Shown piece after piece: positions 9,619-20,939 of a stretch of DNA of 63,755 nucleotides. The first letter of the stretch is position 1; every line of letters begins with the position of its first letter. The notes under the pieces were generated by a model that worked only from the letters and a program-made list of their open reading frames with translations, was not told the origin of the DNA and made no database searches. The position numbers and the translations under genes were made by a program. Source of the stretch: Gracilaria domingensis (taxonomy: Eukaryota > Rhodophyta > Florideophyceae > Gracilariales > Gracilariaceae); contig VCMS01000233.1 in NCBI GenBank assembly GCA_022539475.1, positions 1 through 63,755 on the forward strand. Direction: 5' to 3'.

Positions 9619-11230
9619 CTAGCACGAGTGGAAAACCCACCAGTATTTACTGCACAGCGATTCTGGACGACCCAAGCAATTATCTGCAGATTTTGAAATA
9701 ATTGATCTCGATATTTTTTCAAAAAATTTACTGGACGACCCTTGCCAATTTCTGGACGACCCTCGCCAAAAACTAGCATCTGCAAGAGACAGACGGTTGT
9801 GATAAGGGTGGAAGTCCTGCGCTCGGACTTCTTGGTACTGGTTGGTGTTCAGTTTGTATACCATGATGTGTGTGAGTGAGGTTGCATACATGTATCTGGC
9901 GGGCTGTGCTCTGGGTTGGAGCTTGGTTTTCGGCGCATAGATGGGGATGGTGCCAAGCTCACCAAAAGTGTAAATGAGAGATATAGATGGTGTCTGGCCG
10001 TACCACATGTTGTAGGGTGAGGTTCTGATGTTGCTGTGGTACAGTAGGTTGTACTTGAATACGGTGTCGCGTGCTGCATCTTCCCAGAAGGCGTCTGGTA
10101 GTTGTGCGGCTGTGAGCAGTGCGCGAACTGATTCCATGAGAGTGCGATTGTGTCGCTCTGCGATCGAATTCTCTTGGGGTTGGTGTGGAGCTCCGAGGTG
10201 GTGTTTGAGGTGGTATTTGTCGTAGATTGTTTTGATATGTTTCGATGTGTACTCTTTAGCATTATCGCTGCGGAATTCGGACACTGGATGATGCATTCGT
10301 TGGGCTATGTGATATAGCGTTTGGTCTACATGCTGGGGGATATCTTTGCGGTTGCGGATGAAATGAGCGAAGGCGAATTTGCTTGTGGCGCAGATTAGGA
10401 TGAGTACGTGGTTGTTGCCGTGAGTGGATGTTGGCTTAATTGGACCGCATGTGTCGGAGCTGATGTATGCTACGACTGGGTATTCGTGTTGTTTGAGTTT
10501 GTGTGGCTCTGGATGCGTTTTGGCCTGTTTGCACGCCGAACATGTGAGGCGGATGTTGTGTGGTAGTGTGCGTGGCAGGGTGGGAAGAAGTCTGTGTTTC
10601 GCGGTGAGGGCTAGTTTTCCGGGATGTGCGTGGTTGAGTTTGAGGTGCCACGCGTGTGTTTGTGTCTGAATATTCGTGCGTCGGGGAGAGGGTGCCGGAT
10701 TGTGGAGTGTTTGAAGGGAAATGGGTTGTGCTGGTTGCGATTTGGATTCGTTACTCGGTATTCTTTGAGATTGGGTGAGGTGGGAGGGTGGCGGTGGTGC
10801 GTGTGCTTGTGCTCGGGTATTTGTGTGCTTGATTGGTTTACTCGGCAATGTGCGCGATGCCAGGGCCAATGCGGCAGTGTGTGTTCTGCCGCTAAGTTCA
10901 TAGTTAGAACCTGTCCACGGTGCTGTTGCCAGTAGGCCGGGAGGTTTGACTTTGGTGTTGAAGATTTGGCCTTTGTCGGCGGTGAAGGTAATGAAGCCGT
11001 AGCGGTGGGCGAGGTCGTGAACGGACAGCAGATTATGCTTGAGTCTGGCATTGGCTACTGCATAAGTGCGTAAGGAATGATTACTCCTGTGTGGCCGGAT
11101 GTGCAGGATGCCATGGTGCGTGCACCTGCTCGGCTGGTTGGTCGCCGTGTGAGTGTAGGTGTTTTTGGTTAGCGATTGCATATTTGAGGTGGATGTGTGA
11201 TGTGTGACGGGTTGGCGCCGCTGTCCAGAA
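9619..11230 (-). pseudogene. Copia-type pol: protease tail to integrase, truncated
   Basis: The frame covers the end of the protease region and a GAG-pre-integrase/HHCC zinc site (HLKLNHAHPG...CSACKQAKTH). The integrase core has its three acidic positions visible as YISSDTCGP, FRSDNAKEY and NSIAERHNRT. After the integrase, near LSLADASF (about 9780), homology stops and a tail with repeats of TGGACGACCC (about 9664, 9732, 9752) closes the frame, so reverse transcriptase and RNase H are missing. This frame lies at -1 relative to the gag-protease frame, which it overlaps by about 60 nt or more. Confidence 0.85.
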
Positions 11231-12149
11231 GGAACGTAGCGGTGGCCTCGGTATCCGGCTCCGAAGTGACATCCACTGGTGGCGGCGGTGGTGGAGTCGG
11301 GGTGAAGCCGGGAGGGTGAGTAGGGGGGAGTGCCGGGTAGTTCCATTGAGCATAGTTGGCTCTTGCGGGACGGTTCTTGGGGTGGGCCGGATCTCGGCAT
11401 TCTGCATCCGTATGTTGCGGGCGTATGCCCTTCTGCAGATGATGTTGACATGGTTTGCCTCTGAACTGTTGGCGTGTATATCTTCGGGAGGGACCGGGGC
11501 GACCGTAGTCCCCGGTGAAAGATGGAGAGGTCTGGGATGTGAGACGCTGAATGCGTTTGTTGTAATTGTGGAGCTCTTTGAATCGACTGTAAAACTCCTG
11601 GATTGTGGTAGGCTTATTGGTCAGAAAGTGGAATACTACATTTGTGAGGGCCGGATTGGACTTGAGGCCGTCGATGAGGAATGTGACCGTTGTTTTCTCT
11701 TCATTGATCTTCTGGTAGCGAGTGGCGAGCATCCATTCTCTGACTTCTCGGTGTGACTTGACATAGTCATCGAGTTTAGTGTCCTCATCGAACAAAATGC
11801 TTTCAGCTTCCGTTTTCAGAAATTCATGGTCTTGTTCGGTGTTGCGGTTGACTTGGTTGATGACTTTTTCGTAGAGTTCGAATGGTGTAGTGTCATCGCC
11901 GGGCTGGAATATTTGACCAAGGATCGTGGCAGGGACACTGCAAAGAATGGCGTTGAGGAGTGTGCTCTGCTTGTCTTCAAAGTCGCTGAGCTCTACGGGA
12001 TCTACTGGGACTGGGGGATTGGATGTGAGATGAATAGAGGCTTTGAGTTTTCGGGCATGGTTTCGTATAGAGAATTCCCAGTAAGAGTAGTTGTCCGGGT
12101 TGAGACGCGGGAGGTTGTTGTGGGACGTGTTTTCGGTTTGGTTTTGCAT
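11169..12149 (-). CDS. Copia-type Gag with zinc knuckle and start of protease
   Basis: A 326-residue frame. The N-terminal two thirds resembles the Copia/UBN2-like gag (NPDNYSYWEFSIRNHARK at the start, long helical body). A basic region and a Cys/His cluster (CQHHLQKG...HTDAEC) resembling a zinc knuckle follow. A Pro-rich linker then leads to the aspartic protease signature LLDSGANPSH near the C terminus. The frame ends just after that signature. The rest of the protease is in the -1 frame, so expression would need ribosomal frameshifting or the element carries an indel. I see no clear slippery heptamer. Gag would form the particle; the protease would process it. Confidence 0.8.
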   Translation of the reverse strand: MQNQTENTSHNNLPRLNPDNYSYWEFSIRNHARKLKASIHLTSNPPVPVDPVELSDFEDKQSTLLNAILCSVPATILGQIFQPGDDTTPFELYEKVINQVNRNTEQDHEFLKTEAESILFDEDTKLDDYVKSHREVREWMLATRYQKINEEKTTVTFLIDGLKSNPALTNVVFHFLTNKPTTIQEFYSRFKELHNYNKRIQRLTSQTSPSFTGDYGRPGPSRRYTRQQFRGKPCQHHLQKGIRPQHTDAECRDPAHPKNRPARANYAQWNYPALPPTHPPGFTPTPPPPPPVDVTSEPDTEATATFLLDSGANPSHITHPPQICNR

Positions 12150-12540
12150 GGTGTGATGTTGTGTTGTGTCGATTGGGATGTGGTGGTCGTTGGCTGTTCT
12201 GATTGCATTTGTATAAAGTTCTTGCGTTATCTCGATGGTGTCTTGTCGAGCTTCCCGACGAAGGCGTCGGGTGAGGCGGTTGTACTGTTCGGTCGTGGTG
12301 GAGTGTTGCAGGCTTTGCGGGTATTGGGGAGTTGAGGTGCCCTAGTGGCGCTTGTGGACCATAACCTGTGAAGAAGACAGACTTGATGCCTCCACTTTAC
12401 TGTCGCGAGCTCGCACTTCTCGCTTATGTTCTACTGCTATTGCTACTGTAATCCTGATTGACATTTTTGATGCATTACGGTGTCGCCGTCGCCCACCGCA
12501 ATGAGCGGCGTGGCACAAGGACACTTGGTGTGTTGCACAG

Positions 12541-12786
12541 CCAATGGGATTCGTTTGCACACGCCCACGTGTCAGAAATCATGTCCAATGTGGATTGAGT
12601 TCACTACCAATGAAAATGGTTTGCACACTTCCACGTGGCAGATGGACGAACCAATTAGATGGTGTTGCACAACAGGAATGTTTGGAAGTGCACATGGCCA
12701 CTTGGCAGTTGTTCCCCCAATAGAAATCAGTTGCACAGAGCCACGTGTGTGGTGTTCCAACCAATGGAATTGCTTTGCACTTGCAG
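12541..12786. promoter_or_regulatory. Array of CCAAT / TTGCAC / CACGTG modules in LTR-like DNA
   Basis: CCAAT occurs at 12541, 12607, 12651, 12717 and 12761. Each is followed exactly 14 bp later by TTGCAC (12555, 12621, 12665, 12731, 12775). In three modules CACGTG follows 11 bp after that (12566, 12632, 12742). The array lies upstream of the minus-strand Copia gag, where a 5' LTR is expected. A variant module (CCAAT, then CTGCAC at +14, with a CACGTG nearby) occurs at about 21019 in another LTR-like region. Confidence 0.75.
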
Positions 12787-12955
12787 GCAACAGGGCGCGT
12801 AACCGCCGAGCTCTACCGTCAGAACGGTCAACTCCCGTGATATCGACAGGAATACTCGTATTCGAGATGCGATAACTTCGCACTACGCTGTCCAATCCGT
12901 ATGGAATTTAGCTTGTGACGATCAGCTCGTCGCCCTCTTTCAGGGAATACCTTTT

Positions 12956-13354
12956 TTGGTTAATCTGCGCATGAGACTACCGAACAACACGACAGTTGAA
13001 TCGATACATCGATGCTTAATTGTGGAACCACTATTGGTTGTTGAAGGAGTCAATACGCCGTCAGGGCTGGACTCTTATACCCGTATCATCTTGGGAACTT
13101 CGTTAGGAGACAGTATGGTGAATTCAACGACCGACCAAGCGGTGTATCCACGTGAGTACGTTGTGGAGAAACTTGTGAATCATAAACAAGCTCCAATTGG
13201 AGAGTGGCTTTATCGCATGCGATGGTATGAATATCCGGCATCGGAAAACACCCACGAGCCTGTGAGACACCTGCCTAGGTCTTTCATCGTTGGCTATCAC
13301 CGACGCACCGGTACACCACTACCGCCCAACATCGGCGAAGCCCAAACTGGGTGA
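12956..13354 (+). pseudogene. C-terminal chromodomain tail of a Ty3/Gypsy integrase
   Basis: The frame's second half matches the chromodomain pattern: YVVEKLVNH, then WLYRMRWYEYP, ENTHEPVRHLP and SFIVGYH. The usual Trp of NTWEP is His here. Chromodomains at the C terminus of integrase are typical of chromovirus-type Gypsy elements, where they steer integration to marked chromatin. The preceding residues resemble the integrase tail. The rest of the polyprotein is absent upstream, so this is a 5'-truncated remnant. Confidence 0.8.
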
Positions 13355-13713
13355 CGCTACTGTAGCGATGACGCGCGTAGCACGCGAAGGGAACTCTCGT
13401 TGCTCGAGAATGAGAAGAAGAAGAACTTGAAGTAGTTGCTCTATGAAGAGAACAAGAAGATGAACTTGCGAATGAAGTTGAAGGATAGTTACCATGGAAT
13501 GGTCTACCAATTATGGCCATGAAGATTTACCGATAACAGTCATTATGAAGATTCAAGGAAGAAGAAGAAGAAGAAGATCTACGAAGAGAAAGCAAAGAAG
13601 ACTTATCAGAAGTTTACCACTAGTTGTTGGTTTGTTTATTTCCTTTTCCTATCATTCAGGTCATGTAGTTGGTCAACGCCAAGCGTTCCCGAGCATCCCA
13701 CAAAGGAAGTTCC
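13355..13713. other. Purine-rich non-coding stretch
   Basis: Rich in GAAGAA repeats (notably about 13553-13580). Its position just after the Gypsy chromodomain would suit a polypurine tract followed by the start of a 3' LTR, but LTR borders are not defined. Confidence 0.45.
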
Positions 13714-14280
13714 TTATGATTGGAAATACTGCGCCGCGAATGCGCGCAACAGTTCGGTCGTGGAAACGTTCCCGGGAATGTTCACACACATTGAGGTCAG
13801 GAACTGGCGGATGGTAACCGCTTCTGGGTCAGCCACCACGGGATTGCCCATAGCTGGGTTGTAACCAAATTCCGCACCCGGAGCGCCCATTCCACCATCT
13901 TGGTCAACGCCCACTGCGTCGTGGTCCATCATTGGATCGTCGAGGTCGGCCGGCGGTGCGAAGTCGTCAGCATCGACATACCCCCTCGGATGTCCATGAG
14001 AAATGATACGCGGTGCGTCTCGACTGGCCGCAGCCTGAGCACGCGAACATAACACGCCCTCGTAGGGATCGTAATAGACGAAATCACCGGCTCGGTAACT
14101 CCTACGTCCTGGAGAACGGTCGAAGACCCTAGGCTCGCCACGACCACGCTGGTTAAAAGGCACGGTGTCCCAATTCACGCTGTCAATGACATCGACCAGG
14201 TATCTGAGTTCTTCCAAGTTGGACTCACCCCCAAGGGGAACTCGTAGGTCGAGCGTACGAAGATTGTTCCGTAGTGCCAT
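13714..14280 (-). CDS. Unrecognised element-associated ORF2
   Basis: A 188-residue acidic, Pro/Gly/Asp-rich frame with a run of Asp (for example DDPMMDHDAVGVDQDGG). It starts 21 nt after the stop of the upstream larger ORF on the same strand, suggesting one transcription unit. No domain recognised. The frame ends where the purine-rich Gypsy-side DNA begins, so the C terminus may be truncated. Confidence 0.5.
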   Translation of the reverse strand: MALRNNLRTLDLRVPLGGESNLEELRYLVDVIDSVNWDTVPFNQRGRGEPRVFDRSPGRRSYRAGDFVYYDPYEGVLCSRAQAAASRDAPRIISHGHPRGYVDADDFAPPADLDDPMMDHDAVGVDQDGGMGAPGAEFGYNPAMGNPVVADPEAVTIRQFLTSMCVNIPGNVSTTELLRAFAAQYFQS

Positions 14281-14301
14281 CGGAAGATACCAGATTCGGC
14301 A

Positions 14302-15593
14302 CTAGTCATGCGCTTCCCATAGGAGGAACACGGCCACACGGGCAATCCATTCGGTTAGGAACACGGACCAGTAACCGCTTTGTCGGTTGGCCAAGAGCTT
14401 CGAACCTACGTAGGTCAAGCACGGAGGCAACTCTGAGAGACATCCACGAGGAACTTCCACCATACCCCACCAACCGGGCAGGGCTGGGTAACGTCCATGA
14501 AGGAATCGCGCTGCGATCGCTCGAGCTTCCACGTTCTGGTAAGGAACCAAGAATCGGAACGAGCTTTGCGCTCATACCGGACGCCGTCATGCAAGTAATC
14601 GCCTCGCGGCTTGCTTCGCATATACCGGAACTCGGCACGGAGCAACGGTCGCTCCCAGCACAACAATTCCTCACGGACAACCGGCCGCGCTAATCCATCA
14701 AACTGTTGGATAGTCCCCGCAAGGGCAGTCAAGTTGGCACCGTAAGATTCTTCTCCGCGAGTTCGGAAGATGGCAACATCGAACCCGTACTCGGGCGGAA
14801 TGAGGGTATTACCAGGGGTACCGACCAAGCGTTGGTATGCGATTCTCGCCATGTTACTTCTCACGTCATCACCAGTCTGACCATGTCTCACGCGGAGATG
14901 ACCAAGAGGTATCGCTACGCGCACGCGCCAATCCCACGACTGGGCAACCGCAACTGGAAGGTCACCAGGGAGTACACCATTCTCGGCATACGAGTCCAAC
15001 AATGCGGCGTCATTTACCGCTACGGTATGGAACCAAAGTGCCCGAGAATATAATCGGGGGTCCTGCAAGGGATCACGGTTGATCAGTACGCTACGCGGAA
15101 TCCAAGTTGGAATTGCCGGCACGGTAGGCATAGGATCGGATGCGTTCCACGCGCCCACGTCCAGAGCTTGACCAAGCGGTACTGTTGGAGGCAGAAGAAC
15201 CGAACGGAAACCGGTATGAATCTGACCCATCAGAGGATTTGAAGGCCCCGCACCAGGGGAAGGTCCAGCGTTCTGGGAAGGTCCTGCAGATGGAGTCTTC
15301 TGTCCGGAAGACCGAGGAATCTGTTGGTTAGAATTGCTTTCCGACATCGGAGATTTCGGAGGAGAAAGTAGGAAAGGTATAGGTACAATCGCGTTCGAGA
15401 GGTCTGGAGAGACTGGTGTGATATCCGAGTGTGGATCTATGGAAGCCGAGCGTTCGGAACCCGCCATCGCTGTCGGATATTTATGCTGATGTCCGTCACG
15501 GAACTCGTCGTCAACCAGGGTTGTTTCCTCTTGAGAAGGGGGATGTGTAGAGCAAACACTCATCTGGGATACCGTTTCGGTAGTGGCAATCAT
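14302..15593 (-). pseudogene. Unrecognised element protein ORF1, one frameshift
   Basis: The N-terminal ~130 residues are Ser/Pro-rich and disordered. Then comes a globular part (SRALWFHTVAVNDAALLDSY...VLPGDLP...SWDWRVRVAIP) with many Trp and Arg. The frame open to 14415 loses sense after about 14540. The neighbouring frame ending at 14302 (WWGMVEVPRGC...WSVFLTEWIARVAVF) reads as its natural continuation, implying a 1-nt indel near 14530-14550. A diverged homologue lies at 16201-17178, so this is a repeated element gene, possibly gag-like, although I recognise no family. Confidence 0.6.
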
Positions 15594-16200
15594 AGCTTAT
15601 GGAGACGCCCATCGATGGGGAACTCGAGGTTATGAGTAGCACGATGACGTGGATCCGGACCCGGAATGTGTACATGTGTACCACTATTTGGTTGTTTGGA
15701 TGGAGTGAATCTTTTCATAATTTTTAGAAATACCCCGTGGGTTTTGGTCCGCCACTGTCAGGACTGCCCGGGACGGGAGGTGCACATGAGGTGCTTAGAT
15801 TAATCTATTATTTAGATATTTTTGATAACCCTCTACAGGGCCGCTAATTCTACTACTTACGTGATGGCTCACCGCCATCACCAACCTAGTAAAGGTAACC
15901 CGGTGTGCGGCTCTAACTATTTCGCCTGCGCGACAACTCCAACTCCCCGCGGAGCGAGTTACCGCAGCACGGTCTAGTTATCCCCCGGCTCCAACCAGGA
16001 GAGTGCACGCAGTGCATACCATCATTGGTCTTGTTTTTCTTTTGTTTTTCTTGTGACTCGTGGAGTGCACACATGTTTGTTACCGACCGGTACTTTCTCT
16101 CCGCCCCAGTACTTGAGTTTATTTCTGTCCTTTCTTTTGTTTTTACCATTGGTTTGGTTCATTACCGCCTATTTCTATTTCGTTGTTCCACCTTTGGATG
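15594..16200. other. Leader/LTR-like region with a hairpin (copy 1)
   Basis: Non-coding. Around 15832-15931 it shares a block with 17488-17592: an AT-rich run, a hairpin (15861-15867 with 15875-15881), then GTAAAGGTAACC and CGGCTCT followed by TTCGCC. Both blocks lie upstream of related minus-strand ORFs, where a 5' LTR or leader would be. Confidence 0.55.
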
Positions 16201-17178
16201 TCTACATTTGGCTACAGATACCGTCATTGGTCAGCTACGATCTACACTACTGTGTCCGCCTTTCCTGGCCTTTCTCCCGTTCGGGCGTTCTTTCTCAACC
16301 CTGTGGTATAGCCTGAAGTCCTCGTTGGTTTTACACCTACACCCGAGGATACGGGGTGCGCTGTTGCTGTGCGAATCTCTCTTGAGAGCGGAGATTCGAA
16401 CTGCCTCGGTGGCTTTTCCGTTTCTGGGATTGCTCCACAGCTCTGGAAAAGGGGCCCGCTCCTTACGGAAGTACGCGAGCCCCGCCACTGCCGCTCGGGC
16501 TTGTTCCAACGTCTCGTATTGAAGACCGCGTCTCTGCCGCGAGATGAGATGAGTCGGCACCGCCACGCGGCTCCTCTAATCCCAGAAGTCGACCATGTCG
16601 CGAGGAAGGCCGCCAGGCAGCAGAGCGTTCTCGGTATAAGCATCGACTAACGCAAAGTTGCGTACCGCCATCTGATGGAACCAGGGAGCTCTGGAGCACG
16701 TCCAACTTCCGTCCGTTTTCGGATCCTGTGTCAAGAGGGACTCGCGCGCAATCTAGCCACCTGGAGTAGCCAGCAATGGCACGGCATGCGCCGAGTTCTA
16801 CGCAGCTACGTCGACCGGATTCGGTGTCCGAGTGTGACTTTGACTCTGTAACAGAGGAGCTGTGTCGAAGCCGCCGAGATGCCCAGTCGCGGGAACAGAG
16901 GGACTCGGGTTGCCCAACTCCCCAGGCTGAGAAGGCTGGTCACTATCCTGATAAGGATTCATCGCGGAAACGATCTGAGGAGAGTCTGGGGAAGCTGAGT
17001 GTTCGGAGCGCACTGTGACTGCGGGAGAACTTACTGCAGAACTGTGAGGCTCGTTGCGACGAAGGACCGGGATGTCGGTAAGGCTCATCGCAGCTTGCGT
17101 ATTTATACTCTTCTGCATTGGAAGTTTCCGCCGTTCTCGGCAATAACTCGAGGCTACGGAGGGGGACGTGTATAGCAA
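16201..17178 (-). pseudogene. Second, degraded copy of ORF1
   Basis: Homologous to ORF1 at 14302-15593. Its N-terminal Ser/Pro-rich part (frame ending 16798) shares the motif SEHSASPDSPQIVSAMN with SERSASIDP...SPDLSNAIV of ORF1. Its globular part (SRAPWFHQMAVRNFALVDAY) matches the SRALWFHTVAVNDAALLDSY segment. An in-frame stop after FWD (about 16578) and frame changes show it is not functional. Confidence 0.7.
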
Positions 17179-18278
17179 ACGCGGAAGCGCGGTATCAGCG
17201 CTGATGATGCTCGTAACTCATACGCCGAGGTGTGATACTAGGAAAGGAAAGTATGAAACTTGGCCCAAAACTGGGATATTTTGAGGTGATTGGATGTCGG
17301 AATGTCCGCTGGACTGGCCATGGTGTGGCACGTGGTATTGAGTGGTGGTGGGTACACGTGGTCTGATTTGGGTCTATTCACAGGGGAATTGTTTCGATAG
17401 TCGAATTATTTACTGGCCGCTGACGCGGGCTGGTCACGTGCCCCACGTGGGTGGCTTTGCACAAGTGTGCACTAGATTATTTAATTTAATTTAACTAATT
17501 TACCGGTTACGGTATATGAGGTGACCTCGCGGCCACCTCCATCTTCAGTAAAGGGTAACCGGGTTCGGCTCTGGACTAGCTTCGCCTACGCGAAGTGCAC
17601 CACTCCTCCCGGATAGTCACCGCGTACGGTACGTTCTAGCTCCATCCCTCGGGATCATTCAGGCAATTCTGATCATTTGTGGCCATTGCCCTCGGGCTAA
17701 CTCCGTCTTCGGACACCTTTCATTGTGCACATACCTGCTAAACCACAAGTGGTAGAACTACCAACTCTGTATAGAGATCTTTGCCACGTGGGCTTAATAC
17801 ACGTCACCGTCACCTGCCGCCGGGTCTGTTTCCGCTTTCCGCACGCTCCGTCGGGGGTTTCCTTTGGTTTTTCCGTCTTCTTCCCCTTTGCGCTTAGGGT
17901 TTCTACTGTTCACTGGTGCTGTCCACCACTGTGGTCTCCGTTTCCGGATCTTCACCTAGCCTGTTCCCCGTCAATCTCCGAGGTATATCCCGAGGCACGG
18001 GGGGTCTTACACCCGCCATTCTCCGTCCACGGAGGGCTCATTCCTTGAGTTTACCTCCCCTAGGGAGCAAGGACTCAAACGCCTTGAGTGTCTCTCCCGT
18101 CCCCGAGTTTGCAGTACACGAAGGTCCCCGTCCGCAACCTGAGACCAGGCAAGGGGAAGTGAACCTACAAGAAAACGACCTGGTCGACTTCTCTGATAAC
18201 ATGCCACTGCTGGACGAATACTTAGTAACGGACATCGAATTCTCTAAGTAGAACGACCACCTCACCAGCTCAGCCTTC
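17179..18278. other. Leader/LTR-like region with a hairpin (copy 2) and flank
   Basis: Contains the second copy of the shared block at about 17488-17592, with a hairpin at 17518-17539 whose stem sequence differs from copy 1 but still pairs. CACGTG occurs repeatedly near 17330-17450. Downstream to 18278 I see no convincing gene. Confidence 0.5.
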
Positions 18279-20013
18279 ATGGCGAAAGCACAAGTCACTC
18301 GTCTGCCGAACATGCCTTCTAAAGACATAGGCGAAGTTCCCTCCTCTATTGCTCCTCCGACAGGCGCCGCTCTTCGCTCTGCAAAGCAGGCCCTCCCTAA
18401 GGAAATCTACCAACAGTTAGAGGGCGAAGCTCTCTCCGAGCACAAAATTCAAAGGGCCTCGATGTGGCTGTTAGACGAAGCCATTGAAAAGGAGAGAGCT
18501 TCATACATGGAGCATAATGCCTACGAGGCAATATCGTCACGCGCACTCCCGAGACACGCGAACCTGATCTAGTCCCATCACTTCTTCGTCATCAAACACG
18601 ACGGGAGACAGCAACAGGCTTAGGCTCAAATGCCGCTTAGTACCCTATAGCAACAAGGACCTCGAGAAGAACAAACTAAGGAGCGATTCACAACCGCCCA
18701 CTTCCCAACCATCCGCCTCCTCCTCTCCTTCGCCTCTCTTTTTCGTTTACCCATAGTCTCGCTTGATGTAGAGTCCTCCTATCTCCAAGCCGGCGAGCTC
18801 AATGGCGATATCTACGTTGGCCCGCCGCGCGGATGGACCTGGTATATAGACGAGGTCTGTAAAAGAAAAGTTCCTGCATATGGGTTAGTAGAATCAGGCA
18901 GGCTTTGGCAACTATGCGTAGAAGAATGGCTATTATAGTCCGGTTTCAAAACCGTCCCAGGTCTTACACAACCCTTTCTACTCTGGGAGGAGGGCAAGCT
19001 GAAAATGCTCATTTCAAAGGTGGTAGACGACATGCTTTCTGGCGGGAAGTCCATGCCAGCTGGAGCAATTTCTTCGCAACATATTAGAAAAGTTTAAAGT
19101 ATCAAGGTTAAATTACGGTTCCGACATCGTCTTCAATCGGCTCTTCATTAAGAAACTACGCGACTTCTCAATCACGATCACCATGAAAGAATTCCTCTCC
19201 TACATCAGTCCGATACAACTCACCCACTCTCGCAAGAAGGAAAACGACACCCACTGCGCCAAGGAGGAGCTCAGATAGTTTCAGAGCTTAACTAGAAAGC
19301 TCAACTTTCTCAGCCATCGCATTCTTCCGCAAGCCTCCCTCTTTGCAAAAAAGCTTCAACAGCAAGTGGTGAGACTGGAAGTGTCACACATAAGACAGAT
19401 GGACCAAGCTCTGACGCATAGCAAGTCTCTGCAGCCACTACTTTTCTACAAGGCATACGAGAAGCCACTCCCCTTTACTTCACTCCCGGTTTATGTGCTC
19501 GCCTCCACCGACGCCGCACCCGGAACAACCTCTTTTGGAAAGACTGACCTCCTGTGCGGGTTAGCACTTAACCAAAGCGATCAAACGATATACCACATCG
19601 TCGACTGGGGCGGCTCAAGACAGAGCAGAGTGTCGTTCTTATCCGCCGGCGCAGAGATCCTCGTTGCGGCCCACACCCCAGACCAAGCAATCCATCTCGC
19701 CAATACACTACCTTTCATGCTAGATGAGCACGGGACAGCTGATAAGCAACACCTACGGATGCTCGTGGACTCCTACGAATTATACAGCACCCTATGCACC
19801 TCGAACGAGAAGAGGGATTTCCGCTTGCTTCCTTCGGTCGCTCGGATGCGGGACTCAATTGAGTCACACGAGATAAACAACTTCGAGTGGATACCAGGCC
19901 CGAAAAACCCCTCAGATGCCTTGACGAAGATAAACCCCCATGCGTTCAAGAAATTGAACGAAATGATGAGCATACGAATAGTTCCGTCAAGCATACTAGA
20001 GCTTACCTCTTAA
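18279..20013 (+). pseudogene. Copia-type reverse transcriptase-RNase H remnant
   Basis: Begins with an RT N-terminal segment (MWLLDEAIEKERASYMEHNAY), then an interrupted RT core. The core includes LDVESSYLQAGELNGDIYVG and, further on, VVDDMLSGG, the usual place of the catalytic DD. Stops and frame changes occur between 18572 and 19366. The RNase H part is open from 19366 (STDAAPG, a conserved Glu in AGAEILVAAH, LVDSYELYSTL, DALTKINP). Integrase and gag are not found upstream. The element reads on the plus strand and is followed by LTR-like DNA near 21.0-21.3 kb. Confidence 0.8.
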
Positions 20014-20939
20014 AAGAAAACAATTTCGCACCTTGCTCTTACTTTTTGGAGCTGCTTACAGCCCGCCCGCATGATCCACACACCTTTGATCTTCGCGAGC
20101 CTCTACTCCTTGCACCCTTCTAATCTCGAGTACTCACTCGAAATCATTCGGGTCGCCTACACAGCATAGCATCTCAGTGATTCCTCACAAAGCACCATGG
20201 AATACTGCTCAACGGAGTCATAAACCCGCTTTCGTGACACGTCAAGACAGGCTACTTGATCAATATTCTTAGCAAAAAGGCCCCACAAGAAACAAATCAC
20301 CCATCTGCCGTACAATCCATAGCAACTTGTCTTGGTTCTGGCTTCGCGACATTTGGACTTGCTTAAGAACTTCTCTCTTGAAATGAGTGTTAACATACTG
20401 AACGGCGCTCTTAAAAAAAGATCATTCCGGGCAGAGAACCTTGCAACAAATGACTTTCGGCATATTCTTCGCTCACAGCCAGAGCCAAAGCGTTGGCCAA
20501 GGATACGTGTAGACATAATTCGTAAAAAGATCGTCCTTTCATTGCTTCGCAAGTACCGTGTGCAATGCCGGCTTTCCTTCCGTGCCCCTGGACTCAACAC
20601 GCAAAATGGGACGATTGGATGGTGGATATAATAACGATCCAAAGCATCGATAACGTGAGGTAGAGCAGATAAGCGCATGCGCTGCAAGTGCGTCAAGGAA
20701 TTATATTCAGCTACACACTAAACCTCACCATCCCACACACCATGTACTTTCAACACATTCGCAAGCCCGACGCCACACAACGTGCGCAATGTTGTGCAAA
20801 ACCCAGCGAAGAGAATGACACGCGAAGGCGGTTCTAACCTCCCTCTGGTAAGGCTGCTGTGAAGTGGGACTGCTGTGATCTGCATTGATGTCGCTTTATG
20901 CGTTATTCTACATTGTAATTATGCATTGGCTTTGCATAC
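20014..20939. other. No gene recognised
   Basis: Open frames here are short and resemble no family. It probably belongs to the 3' part of the Copia remnant. Confidence 0.5.

Noticed and set aside
9619..11030. Plus-strand frames across the Copia region
   Set aside because: The minus-strand translation carries integrase motifs; the plus-strand frames are shadows.
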